Shown here in pieces: positions 31,659-41,757 of a stretch of 64,000 bases of DNA. The number at the start of each line of letters is the position of its first letter. The stretch's first letter is position 1. Origin of the DNA: Papio anubis (taxonomy: Eukaryota > Chordata > Mammalia > Primates > Cercopithecidae); the NCBI RefSeq assembly GCF_008728515.1, contig NC_044986.1, positions 108,550,313 to 108,614,312 of the forward strand. The letters are read 5' to 3'. A model generated the notes under the pieces. That model searched no databases. It was given only the letters and a program-made list of their open reading frames with translations, and had not been told where the DNA came from. A program made the position numbers and the translations under genes.

Positions 31659-31980
31659 GCTGGGCAGGTTGACATGCACCTATAGTCCCAGTTCTTTGGG
31701 AGGATGAGGCAGGAGGATTGCTTGAGTCTAGGAGCTCTGGGCTGTGTTGTGCTATGCTGATCAGGCATCCACACTAAGTTCGGCGTTAATACAGTGACCT
31801 CCTGGGAGCCGGGGAACAACCAGGTTCCTAAACAGGGATGAGCTGGCCCAGGCCGAAAACAGAGCAGGTTAAAACTCCTGTGCTGATTAGTAATGGGATA
31901 GTGCCTGTAAATAGCCACTGTATTCCAGCTTGGGCAACATCGCAAGAACCCATCTCTAAAAAAATAAAAATGAAAACAAA
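31659..31980 (+). pseudogene. Full-length 7SL RNA (SRP RNA) retropseudogene
   Basis: Both Alu-like ends and the S-domain specific middle of 7SL are present in order: GGAGGATTGCTTGAGTCTAG, GGGCTGTGTTGTGCTATGC, CACTAAGTTCGGCGTTAATA, GTGACCTCCTGGGAGCCGGG, CAGGTTAAAACTCCTGTGCT and AATAGCCACTGTATTCCAGC. It ends CCCATCTCT (31957) and then an A-rich tail. The S-domain block separates it from an Alu, which lacks it. In a functional copy this RNA scaffolds the signal recognition particle. Here about 10-15% scattered changes and the A tail mark a processed pseudogene. Flanks TGAACAC and TGAAAAC may be an imperfect target-site duplication. Confidence 0.93.
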
Positions 31981-32196
31981 CGAAATCGAACCTCCAGGTT
32001 GCCAGGATGCTAATGCATCCCATGTGAGCAGCTGTGTCAGGTCATCCCCTTGCTGATCTTTTTTTCTGTTCATTCCTCAGTTCTGGTACTCATGGATTTC
32101 TCTTTCATTATTAAGAGGTTAGCTGGGCACTCATTTCTAATTGTCATATTTTATAAAACATTGCTAAGTGTTTGTAACAGATCCCTATATTGCTTG

Positions 32197-32632
32197 TGTC
32201 AAAAGACGAAATTTTAACAAATTTAGTTAAATGATCTAGTTGGATTTTATTTGGGAGTCATTAATCCAGCAGCATGTTGTCTGAAAATAAGGAGGTTCTA
32301 CACTGGATGTGGCAGAACAGTTGGTGTTTATAAGATAGCTTAAGCTGGATCCAGGAAACAGCAAAGGGAATTAGTTACTATCAGGTTACTTCTGGTTACC
32401 TCCTTACAAGGGTTAAAGCAGAGGGGATTTCCTTATCATGCTGGCTAGAACTGGTCTGTTTGGAGATTTGGCTGTTACTGCTCTCACCTGATTTCTTAGC
32501 AAGTCAAACAACTTAGTTTTGGTTTGATGACATGGAACTTTAGCAAGAGTCATGCCATTTTGGTTTGATCTGTTGGGGCCTAGTGCAGGAGCTCAGTCCA
32601 AATCCATAGCCTCTTATAAACTTTATGTAACA
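32197..32632 (-). mobile_element. ERV LTR, inverted (solo)
   Basis: The left edge TGTCAAAAGACG and right edge CTTTATGTAACA give TG...CA ends in inverted sense. CTTG before and CTTA after could be a 4-bp duplication. Blocks CATTAATCCAGCAGCATG, GTTACTTCTGGTTACC and TCAGTCCAAATCCATAGCC fit an LTR also seen in outline at 61970-62434. The family was not fixed. Confidence 0.65.
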
Positions 32633-32639
32633 CTTAATG

Positions 32640-32821
32640 GTCCCCTCTTTCCTTCCCTCCTTCTCTCCTTCCTTCCCTTTCTCCTTCCTTCCCTCCCTGC
32701 TTGCCTCCTTCTTTTGTTCCTTCCTTCCTTCGCTCTTTCTCCCTCTCTCTTTATCTTTCTCTCTTTCTTTCTCTTTCTTCCTTTCCTTTCCTTTTTTTCC
32801 CTTTCATTTTTTCCCCCTTTC
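32640..32821. repeat. Polypyrimidine tract, TTCC/CTTT-rich
   Basis: About 180 bp with almost only C and T in the given strand, made of degenerate TTCC, CTTT and CCCT units. It adjoins the tail side of an inverted Alu monomer. Confidence 0.93.
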
Positions 32822-32957
32822 TGTCTCACTTTGTCACCTGATCTGCAATGCAGTGGCATCATCATAGCTCACTACAGCTTGGAACTCCTGGGTTCTAGTA
32901 ATTCTCCTGCCTCAGCCTCCCAAAGTGCTGGGATTACAGGCATGAGCCACTGTGCCA
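32822..32957 (-). mobile_element. Inverted Alu monomer (FLAM-like)
   Basis: TCTCACTTTGTCACCTGATC through AGTGCTGGGATTACAGGCAT, a single monomer. Confidence 0.85.
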
Positions 32958-33921
32958 AGTGAATTGCCTTATTCTTTCTATCATTTGCTTACAAGTCTGA
33001 GTTTTCTTTCTCCCCTCTCTGGAAGATTTTTATACTTTTTTGGGGAGGAGTGGGGTAAAACAATTATTACTTTTTCTGACTAGCAGGATTTTTAATGATT
33101 TCATTATATCTATGCATGCTGAAAGATGAATAAAATAATGCGCTTTTACTACCTACATCATTCCCCTTCTTATTTTATCCTTTCCACTATTTGCCATAAA
33201 CTGGAATTTTCCTTTCAAGATTTATTACATCAATGTATAATTTCATATTTACCTAGCTATTTTTAAGCAGAATGTAATACTTATATTGTGGAATTCTAAT
33301 ATTTAAACTTAATTCTATTTTTACAGGGCTTATTTTCTCATCTGAATTATTTATGAACGAGACTTCATTGTTAAGTCCTTATTTTGATTCATGTTTTATG
33401 GCTGGGCTATGGCTCAAGTTGATTTTTCTTTTTTTAGGATACACACGTAAGTGTTGTGTATTCTGAGTTCTTAAATATTTGAAAGTATTTGAAAATCTCA
33501 TAGTTAAAAACATTTGCTTTTCCGTATGAAAACTATCATGGCTGGGCATGGAATGTGTGAGCCACATCTTTTCTGCTTAAAAACTCTGTAAATATGATTT
33601 TGTTCCTTTTGTTTAAAGTTGCTGAGATGAAGTCGGAAGTCAGGTTAATCTTTACCTTTTTCTTCTTTCTTGAAGTTTTTAGGATTCTTTTGTCTTTGAA
33701 TAATATCTGCAACAAATAAATCATGAAGTCAGTCATTCTCTATTAAATTTGTCTAACACCATGAGTTCGTATAGTGAGTTCAGACAAGAAGAAGAAATGT
33801 TGCAGATTCACGTTTCCTTGCTTCAGGAAAGTTTTCTTCTATTATGTCCTAAGTGTTTTCAATGTTTCATTGTAATGCTTTTTAAAAAGAACATCTAATA
33901 CCTATAAAAAAAGAATAGATG
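32958..33921 (-). mobile_element. Old inverted L1M-like sequence, tentative
   Basis: T-rich DNA with weak resemblance to inverted L1M (GATGAAGTCGGAAGTCAGG, TTTAGGATTCTTTTGTCTTT). No gene was seen. The call is partly by composition. Confidence 0.4.
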
Positions 33922-34214
33922 TGGCCAGGCATGGTGGCTGACGCCTGTAATCCCAGCACTTTGGGAGGCTGAGGCAGGCGGATCATGAGGTCAGGCATTC
34001 GAGACCAGCCTGGCCAACATGGTGAAACCCCGTCTCTCCTAAAAATACAAAAATTAGCCTGGCATGGTGGCACTTGCCTGTAATCCCAGCTACCCAGGAG
34101 GCTGAGGCAGGAGAATCACTTGAACCCTGGAGGCAGAGGTTGCAGTGAGCCAAGATTGCGCCACTGCACTCCAGCCTGGGCGACAGAGTGAGACTCCATC
34201 TCAAAAAGAAAAAA
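33922..34214 (+). mobile_element. Full-length AluS
   Basis: GGCCAGGCATGG start and AAAAAGAAAAAAC tail. GATGT flanks both sides as part of the duplication (AATAGATGT / ACGGATGT). Confidence 0.94.
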
Positions 34215-34241
34215 CGGATGTATATTTAATATCTGTCTTTG

Positions 34242-34533
34242 GGCCAGGCACAGTGGCTCACGCCTGTAATCCCAGCACTTTGGGAGACTGAGGCGGGTGG
34301 ATCACCTGAGGTCGGGAGTTGGAGACCAGCCTGGCCAATATGGTGAAACCCCGTCTCTACTAAAAATACAAAAAATTAGCCAGGCATGATGGCACACACC
34401 TGTAGTCCCAGCTACTCGGGAAGCTGAGGCAAGATAATCGCTTGAACCTGGGAGGCAGAGGTTGCAGTGAGCCAAGATCTTGCCGCTATACTCCAGCCTG
34501 GGCAAAAGAGTGAAACTCCATCTCCAAAAAAAA
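34242..34533 (+). mobile_element. Full-length AluS
   Basis: GGGCCAGGCACAGTGG start and AAAAAAAAA tail. TATCTGTCTTT before and AATCTGTTTTT after form the duplication. It is in tandem with the Alu 28 bp upstream, in the same orientation. Confidence 0.94.
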
Positions 34534-35683
34534 ATCTGTTTTTGATACATATATATATTTTTGATCAGTGTAGTTTCCCTGTCCTTTCCCTGTGTGTGCT
34601 GTTTTTTTTCCTTTTGCAATTGTCGCTAGTTCAATCTGACATTGATTCAGATTTTTGCCATATAAGTTCTGTCAGATATTCTGAGTTTGCAACATTTTTC
34701 TGTTTTGTTTTGCTTTACTATTGTCAGTTCACTTCTCAACGTATTCTATTGCCTTACTACGTCTTTTTCAGTTTGTCTTCCTTTGGACTTTCCTATCACA
34801 GTGTTTACATATATTTAATTTCCCGGGGAGTATGAAGTGATCTTGTTTAAATTTTCTGCTGTTTCTTGGCGTCAGTCTCTTCCAACATATTTTCTTCACT
34901 TCCCTTTTTACTGGTTACATTTCTTTCCTTTTATCTTATATTTTCCAGAACCTTTGCATAATTTCCTTTCCTGTCTGGTCATCTTTGAAATAAGTAATGT
35001 CTGTTCCTTTCTGCTACTTGCTAGGAATATTGTGAATGGAAATTCTCTGGCAGTCCTTCTTTTCTCTTTGTGCACTGGTTGAAACTTCGTTTTGCATTAC
35101 AGGCTGGATGAATTTTTTTTTTTTTAAAGTTATCTGTTTATAGTTCAGGTTACATGGAATGAAGAGGTGGGGAAGAGAAGTTGGAGGAAGAAATTCGACA
35201 GAGTTTGACATATTATCTCTGCATGCTCACTCTCCACCCCTCAATCTGTTCAAACAACTGAAGTTTTGCCTGGTCTGACAGGGTCTAGAATTAGGCAGGA
35301 TATTCTGACTCTGGGAGAGGCCAGTTTGGTGAAAATCAATAGCTCAAAAACTTTTTGTTGATCAGATAGGTAGAACAGGTACTCATTTCTAATCAGACAG
35401 GTAGAGCAGGTGCTCATTTCTACTGGTAAATTGACTTTAGTCATAGCCACAACATTCTTTTGCAGCATCTCTTCCTAAGTTTAGCAGCATCTCTAGGTGA
35501 CTATCATTCCTTTAGCAAGAACGCTACATTTGCTGAAAACAGAAATATTAGCTTCCAGCTCTTTTTAAATCCTGCAGCCCTGGCCATTCACCCTGATTGC
35601 TACTTGTTTTAACTGTAGTCTATTTGAAGCCTTTGCCCTTTCAAATTGAGAATTAGTAAGGCCTTAAAAACTTTTCTACGGTT
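34534..35683. other. L1M-like T-rich sequence, then unassigned DNA
   Basis: 34534-35100 looks like decayed inverted L1M. A T-run stands at about 35117-35128. From 35130 to 35683 no family was recognised except the 31-bp doublet at 35361-35422. Confidence 0.4.
35361..35422. repeat. 31-bp tandem duplication
   Basis: Two adjacent copies (35361-35391, 35392-35422) of ATCAGAYAGGTAGARCAGGT followed by RCTCATTTCTA, with three differences. Confidence 0.93.
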
Positions 35684-35995
35684 TTGTTTTGTTTTTTTTT
35701 TTTCAAGAGACAGGGTCTTTGTCACTCAGGTTGGAGTGCAGTGGCATGATCTTGGCTCACTGCAACCACTGCTTCCCTGGCTCAAGTGATCTTCCCACTT
35801 CTGCCTGCCAAGTAGCTGGAACTGCAGGCACGAGCCACTATGCTTGACTAATTTAAAAAAAAAAAAAGGCTTTTTGTAGAGACAGGGTCTTGCTATGTTG
35901 CCCAGGCTTGTCTTGAACTCCTGGACTCAAGCAATTCTCCTGCCTTGGCCTCCCAAAGTGCTGGGATGACAGGCATGAGCCACCGCACCCAACCA
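35684..35995 (-). mobile_element. Inverted AluJ
   Basis: A TTTTGTTTTG tail, inverted right monomer, A-run where the linker was, and inverted left monomer ending CGCACCCAACC. Confidence 0.92.
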
Positions 35996-36326
35996 ACTTT
36001 TCTACTTGTTTCCCACAAATATAAGATCACAAATAGAGCAGACATGTCTTGAAGTTGGCACTCTTGTCCAATTAGTTCACCTTCAGCAGGGAGTTTGTGA
36101 AATGGGATTGTTGCCATTTTATAGTCTTGAGATATGAATAAATAGCATGCATTTCCCCTTTTAGTCCTTTACAGTGTTTTAAGTGCATTTCAAAGAGAGG
36201 AATTGTGGAAATTTGAATGTTTATATGTTAAAAATCTGTTTTAGAAAGTGAATAATAATTCTTATATTTTGTCCTGTAGTTTTAGTTATACTCTTTAAAT
36301 TAAAACTACTTTATGCATAGAATTAC

Positions 36327-36643
36327 TTTCTTTCTTTCTTTTTTTTTTTGAGACAGAGCCTCACTCCATCACCCAGTATGGAGTGCAGTGGTGCCATCTC
36401 AGCTCACTGCAACCTCCAACTCCCAGGCTCAAGTGATCCTCCCACCTCTACCTCTGGAGTCACAGGGACCACAGGTGTGCACCACCATGCCCTGCTAATT
36501 TTTTTTTGTTTTGATGTTTTTTATAGAGAAGCGGTTTTGCTACATTGTCCAGGTTGATCTCAAGCTCCTAGGCTCAAGCGATCTTCCCACCTCAGCCTCC
36601 CAAAGTGCTGGAATTACAGGTGTGAGCCACCGCGCCTGGTCCC
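36327..36643 (-). mobile_element. Inverted AluJ with enlarged linker
   Basis: A TTTCTTTCTTTC tail, ACAGAGCCTCACTCCATCAC through GCCACCGCGCCTGGTCC. The linker carries an extra TTTTGTTTTGATG stretch. Confidence 0.92.
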
Positions 36644-37024
36644 CATTCTTTAATATTCAACTAACAGTGGGCAAAAATCTGTAATAAGACATATTTGGAG
36701 AGATACTGAGGTCACTGATTTCTTCAAGTCATTTCTACTTTTATTTATATCCTATGATTTATTGAAAATACGTAATCTTGGTTATCATAGTCTTATAAAC
36801 GTCCTTCCCAAGGTATAGTTTAATGTTATAAATGACCTATCGTCCTGTAGTCCTCACAAATCTTTAATGTTACAAAAACCAATCAAGCAGTCTGAAACAT
36901 CAGAAATCATCTTTTCTAAACAGAGAGGTAAAAATGTCGCCCGAATGAAGAAAAGAGTCTTTGGTGCATCAATTTTTTGTGTGTTTCTCACAGCATTCCT
37001 GTTTTTCCTTATATTGAAGATGTT
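36644..37024. other. Unassigned stretch
   Basis: AT-rich and without a recognised element. Confidence 0.45.
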
Positions 37025-37500
37025 CATATATACCAGTGAGATATATTTGTATCTACTATGTATACAGTGTGTATACACATAGTATACATGTATATGCATT
37101 CTATATACACATATCTGTTTATATAGTGTGTGTATGTATACATATAATCTTTGTAGAGATATAGCATATCTATGTACACTTATTCACTGTTATATATCAG
37201 TAAGAATCTTCAATATAAGGAAAAAATTATGTAGATATATTATAGATGTCACTATACATACTATGTAAACACATATGTGTATATATAGTTTCTATACATT
37301 TATATTATATACATAATATATAATGATGTATATACACAATATATTACACATAATCTATAACAATTTACATATGCATAATTATTATATGGCATGTATATGT
37401 ATAGTATATATTATATATACAATAGGTATATACACAGTATATATTCTGTACATTGCATATTATGTATATAGTGTATATACATATATATTAAGTATATATC
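37025..37500. repeat. AT-rich TATATA/TGTATAC low-complexity tract
   Basis: Nearly 480 bp of degenerate alternating purine-pyrimidine sequence (TATA, GTATAC, ATATGTAT units). The short open frames here are compositional. Confidence 0.9.
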
Positions 37501-39421
37501 AAATGTCAAGTAGACACTTGGTATTTGTGATTCATCTGTCTGAATCCCCAAATCCACACTTACGGAAATCTTATACGTTTCTAGCTTTCCCCTGAATCAT
37601 CTTTTTGGTGGAAAGTCACTTGTTAGCTGAATAAGAAACCTTACACTCCAAATCAGAAACTTCAGCTTTCAAGATTTCCTTAGGCCTGGAGATGTTTTAT
37701 ATATCAAAACTTCCCAATCATTTTTTAAAAGTTATTTTATGAAGGTAAGGACATTCATGATGATGAATAAAGAATAACAAAGACCAGATGAGAGGCCGAT
37801 GTGGAGTGGACTGGGTGAGTGAGGTGGGCTCGCCACTTATCACAAGCTTGGCAGCAGCGTCTGGATGTCAACCTGAGTTTACGTTTCAATTCCTGTCCTC
37901 AGCAGCATTTCAAATTACTACATGGCATAGATCTTTAGGGTTGCAAGTCAAGCCTGCAAATGTTAAGCTACCAAATGCACACTTTTCCAGTAGGGGTTCT
38001 ATGGCTAATAACATTAAGGTATCATGTTCTTGTCAGGTTTCTTTCTCTCTCAAGGATGAGCAAGTTAATTCATATCTTACCCACCCAAGTCTTATATTAG
38101 AAAGCTTGTGGTAAAGTTCCCTACTGTCAAATTTTAACACTGGGCTCAGAATTCCCATTGCAAATTTACACTTGGTTTTCCAATTAAAATGGGCTTTTGT
38201 GAGTCCCCTGCTGATAGCCATTGGCTTGATAAAAAGTAACTTCATTTGCAGTAAGGGTGTTTAGGGAACCCAGTGCAAGGCTGACTCTTCTGCTGTTGCC
38301 TTGAGCCCAGCTGTGCTGAAATATTAAACTTTAGTAAATTAGGTGAAATTGCAGCTTCCTGGCTGATACAATAATGCCTTTTTCCTTTTCTGCAAACCAT
38401 GTTCAGCATTAGTTTTCTGCACAATTTTCTGCACTGAGATAAAAATTGGAATGTCTTTCAAATCCAGGCAACTCTTCATTTTCTAGATAATTGTGCCATA
38501 TTCTACTTATTTAACAAACGGCTTAAACTTTGAAATATGTAGAATTAGATTACAGTATTATTCTATCACTACCTGAATATAGCATTACTGTATGTCATAC
38601 TCAGATGAAGCAACTGAATCCCTATAAATATTAGTTTTATGTAAAAGTAGAAGCCTATTTTTATTCTTGATTAGCACATATATTAACAGCAGTGATGAGC
38701 TATAGAAGGAAATCATATTCCTAGTCACATTTATTTTTAGTTTTATTGTTCCATTTTCTCTTTAAAAGTAACACGAATTCTTATGTGTTTTTATTCATTG
38801 ACCAAACATTTATTGATCAATTATTGTGTGCAAACTTCTGTTTTGTGTTCAACCAGATGTTTTTAGAGTAAATCCAGAATTAGCAGAAAGAGACTAGGGA
38901 CATTGGTATCTCTTTCCCTGATATATGTTTTCTTGTGATAGAATCTTTGGTGACAGCTTTATTTAGCTGTCTGGCCTGGTTGCTCCCAAATGGCTCTCAC
39001 TTTGGCTTCTTTCAGGTGAAGACCATATGTGTCTAGACGTCAGTTGAAATATCATATTTTTGTTGCTTGGGAAAGTTAACTCATTAAAGCCTTTTCAAAA
39101 TTGAAGTCACTTCAAAAGATCTTACCAAGGTACTCCCAAGATGGTGGAATCCAAGGGTTGCATTTGGAAAAATCTCATAACTATACCAAAGTAAGAACGA
39201 ATAGTTTCATAAGCCCACATATAACCACAATGGAATTAAAACCTAGGGAAGTGGCTAAGTGGAGGCTTGGGCAGTCAGGATAGTTTAGGGCATAAAGAGT
39301 TGAGACCCACTTCTAAATAAGTAATTGGAGAGCCAGTCTGTTTCATAGTGTCATTGGATCACTCTCCTGCAACAGATGAGATACTCGTAAATGAGATACT
39401 AACCAATATGATCTAGACCAT
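37501..39421. other. Intergenic 1.9 kb, apparently repeat-poor
   Basis: This is the longest stretch upstream of the promoter without a recognised transposon. It lies 1.1-3 kb before the CpG island. No reading frame of protein character was seen. Confidence 0.5.
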
Positions 39422-39795
39422 GGTTTCATTTTGCCTGCCATAAGAAGGATACCATAGGTTGGGTGACTGAAAGAACAGAAATTTATTTTTCATGGTTCTG
39501 GAGGGTGAGAAGCTCAAGATCAGTGTGCCAGCATGGTCAGGTTCTGGTGAGGGTCCTCTTCCTGCTTGGCAGAAATCTGCCCTCTTGCTGTGTCTTTACA
39601 CTGCACAGAGCAGAGAGAGAGGAGGCAAATTCCCGGCCGCCTGCTCTTATGAGGGAACTAATTCTACCAGGAAGTCTCCATCCCATGAATTAATCAGGTA
39701 TCAAAGGCCCCACCTCCAAATACCACCACATTAGATTGGGGATTTGGGTTTCAACATACGAATTTTGTAGAGACACAAACATTCAGCCCGTAGCA
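39422..39795 (-). mobile_element. MaLR LTR (MLT1-like), inverted
   Basis: Inverted blocks GAACAGAAATTTATTTTTCA, GGTTCTGGAGGGTGAGAAG, TCTTGCTGTGTCTTTACAC, GGCCCCACCTCCAAATAC and TTTGGGTTTCAACATACGAA follow the MLT1 consensus, ending ATTCAGCCCGTAGCA. The left edge is approximate. Confidence 0.82.
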
Positions 39796-39796
39796 G

Positions 39797-40133
39797 TGTT
39801 AAAAGAAAAACATCAGACAAATTAAATTTACCACAGTTTATTTGAGCAAAGGATTCATGAACTGGGCAGCACTCACAACCAGAGGAGGTCCAGTGAGGTC
39901 CACCTCACGGTGTGAGCAGCAAAGCCTGATAGGCCAAACTCAGAAGCACAATAGAGAAACTGATTGGCTATAGCTATGCAGGCTACCTTATGGGGCCTGG
40001 TGTAATGAGTTGGTTGCCTGTGATTGGCCTGTAGCCCCCTGTTCATTACAGCCTAATGTAGGTTTCCATTGTTAGGTGGGAACTCAACGTACAGAGACAG
40101 CCTCAAGCTAATGGCCTCTTGCTTATTTAAGAG
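39797..40133 (-). mobile_element. ERV LTR, inverted, abutting the MLT1-like LTR
   Basis: It starts TGTTAAAAGAAAAAC and contains ACAGTTTATTTGAGCAAAGG and ATTCATGAACTGGGCAGC, wording shared with the LTR at 61970-62434. A CTGATTGGCTATAGC block and a TGATTGGCCTGTAG block carry ATTGG boxes. The right edge is estimated. Confidence 0.65.
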
Positions 40134-40362
40134 CAGTATGCAGACTTTTTCTGGAAAGCTTCAAATGGTGAATATTTCAGGCCTTGTGGGCTATGCCACC
40201 TCTGTGATCACTACTCAATTCTGCCCTGGCAGCCCTAAATCATACAGCCATATGCAGTCACTGATAATACAAAGCCATGGGCATGGAGGTTTTCCAATAA
40301 AACTACTTGCAAACACAGGCAGGGGCTACATGGGTCTGCGGGTAGTAATGTGCTCACACCTA
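40134..40362 (-). mobile_element. hAT-type (Charlie-like) DNA transposon relic
   Basis: GACTTTTTCTGGAAAGC, AATATTTCAGGCCTTGTGGG, ACTACTCAATTCTGCCCTGG and TTTTCCAATAAAACTACTTG follow a well-known hAT consensus that starts CAGGGGTCGGCAAAC. Both ends are eroded. It is the last repeat before the CpG island. Confidence 0.7.
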
Positions 40363-41064
40363 AAGGTCTCCCAGCCCCTCATACCAGTTCGCTGTCCCTC
40401 TGAATCTGGGTTGAAGTAAGCACAGGTTTCTGCTTCTCTTCTGGGTCATGATCCACCCAGCAATTCCCCAGTCCCCAGCTTTATTCATGCGTGGGAGGAT
40501 GCAGTCGAGCGACTGCACAGTTTCGAAAGTTTTTGAAGCGGCCCTTTTCTCCTCTCCTCTCTCCCCAGGCAGAGTTGCGGTGTGGCTGGGTGGGCTGCGT
40601 GGGCTTCTAGGGGACACGAGGGCACTCGGGACGAGGCGAGGGCGCAGAAAAGTTGGAGCCCAATCAGCACGGAGTTGAGCTTCCGCGCCCCAACCTTCAG
40701 GTGACCCCGCGCGGCGGCGGCGGCAGCAGCAGTGGCAGCGGCGACCGGAGCCCGCAGCAGCTCGGAGCGCCTCCGGGAGGACAGGCGGCGAGCTCGGCGA
40801 ATCGTCATCTGTCAGCCGATCGCGGCGCTCCGCGGGCCGGAGCCGGGAGCCCGGAGCGAGCCCGGACGCGGCTTCTTCTCCGCGCGCCGCGGAGACTCTG
40901 CCGGGTGGGCTGGGGGCGCCCCTCGCCGCCGCCTGTGAACGCTGTGGGTGCTCGGGGCTGCGGCCACGGCGGCGGTGGCGGCGGCGGCGGGAGCGGCGAG
41001 TCGGAGCCGCCCGGGCTGTGCTTCGCCCCGGCAGCAGCGGTGGCGGCGGCGCCTGTGGCTCAGG

Positions 41065-41165
41065 ATGCGGCCGGGGGGTGCGCTGCTCGCCCTGCTCGCC
41101 AGCCTGCTGCTGCTGCTGCTGCTGCGCCTGCTCTGGTGCCCGGCAGACGCGCCCGCCCGCACCAG
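41065..41165 (+). CDS. ST8SIA6: ST8SIA6 exon 1 coding part: signal anchor of alpha-2,8-sialyltransferase VI
   Basis: The gene product is a type II Golgi membrane enzyme that transfers sialic acid in alpha-2,8 linkage, mainly to sialylated O-glycans (family knowledge). The start ATG lies in CTCAGGATGC with A at -3, a fair Kozak context, and is the first ATG of the island after 40503. It encodes 33 residues plus two bases: tail MRPGG, a hydrophobic anchor at about residues 6-24 rich in Leu and Ala, then WCPADAPART. Residues 14-20 are seven Leu, all written CTG (41104-41124). The exon ends CCAG and gtaacc follows, a consensus donor leaving phase 2. I recognise the N-terminus as ST8SIA6. Some residues after the anchor differ from the human protein as remembered. 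No catalytic residues are in this exon. Confidence 0.9.
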
Positions 41166-41658
41166 GTAACCCACCCGCCCGCCGGTCCCCGCGCCGCGCG
41201 CCCCGCCTGGCGCCCCCGGACCCCCAAGACGCCCATCGCTTCCCCGCGGGCGCAGAGACTTTTGGCCGCGGCAGGGAGCAGCCCACGGGCGGCGACGGCC
41301 TGAGGGTGCAGTGGGGGAGGGGGTCGCAGGGAGGCGACCCTCGGATCGGTGGACAGCCGCTGGGGAGCAGAGGGACCGGTCAGGGCTGCGGGGGCTCTAG
41401 CGCGCATCTCTGTGGGCGAGGCAGCTGTGGAGAGGGACCAGCCGTCGGGTTCCCGATCAGGATCCCGGGCTCCCCATTCTGGTCCTTGCTGTCCCTTCCT
41501 TCCCGCCCTAAGGCTCTTCCAACTCTGGGGTTACGGACCTGACCTGGGAGCCGGGGAGCGCGAGATCTCCCTGCCAGGCAAGGAGCGCGACTCCCAGCCT
41601 GTCAGCCAACGGCTCCCGGCGGGGTGTAGCAACTTAAGTTTTCTCCTCGGCTGTGCAG
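41166..41658 (+). other. ST8SIA6: ST8SIA6 intron 1 (493 bp, GC-rich)
   Basis: It begins gtaaccc and ends with the pyrimidine-rich acceptor ttttctcctcggctgtgcag. It lies wholly inside the CpG island. G-runs at 41310-41333 (GGGGGAGGGGG then CAGGGAGG) could fold into quadruplex structures. No repeat element is present. Confidence 0.85.
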
Positions 41659-41757
41659 GATCCTGGTGGAGGAAAGCAAGGAGGCCACTCACAGCACTCC
41701 CGCAGCGCTGAGGACGCTCCGGAGCCCGGCGACCGCGGTACCGCGCGCCACGAACAG
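41659..41757 (+). CDS. ST8SIA6: ST8SIA6 exon 2: stem region
   Basis: Its first base completes the Arg codon (AG+G) split by intron 1. Then 32 codons follow and two bases (AG) remain for the next exon, so the 99-bp exon keeps the frame. The peptide RILVEESKEATHSTP then AALRTLRSPATAVPRATN is rich in Thr, Ser, Pro and Ala, typical of the flexible luminal stem between anchor and catalytic domain, and offers O-glycosylation sites. If exon 3 supplies Ser then Thr as in the human protein, the final Asn would begin an N-glycosylation sequon. The donor is AACAG followed by gtacag. Sialyl motifs L, S, III and VS lie in later exons outside the window. Confidence 0.88.

Noticed and set aside
31659..31957. 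First read as an old Alu in plus orientation
   Set aside because: The middle contains the 7SL S-domain blocks, so it is a 7SL pseudogene.
32552..32962. Phe/Ser/Leu/Pro-rich frames over pyrimidine tracts (also 29541-30246 and 57287-57781)
   Set aside because: Translations of TTCC/CTTT or GAAA microsatellites joined to Alu sequence.
40360..41286. 308-residue minus-strand open frame across the CpG island
   Set aside because: Arg/Pro/Ala-rich product of high G+C with few stop codons. It overlaps the ST8SIA6 exon on the other strand and other frames are equally open there.
40653..41303. 216-residue plus-strand open frame overlapping exon 1
   Set aside because: It starts at TTG, runs through untranslated region, exon 1 in the wrong frame and intron 1, and is low-complexity Gly/Ala/Pro.
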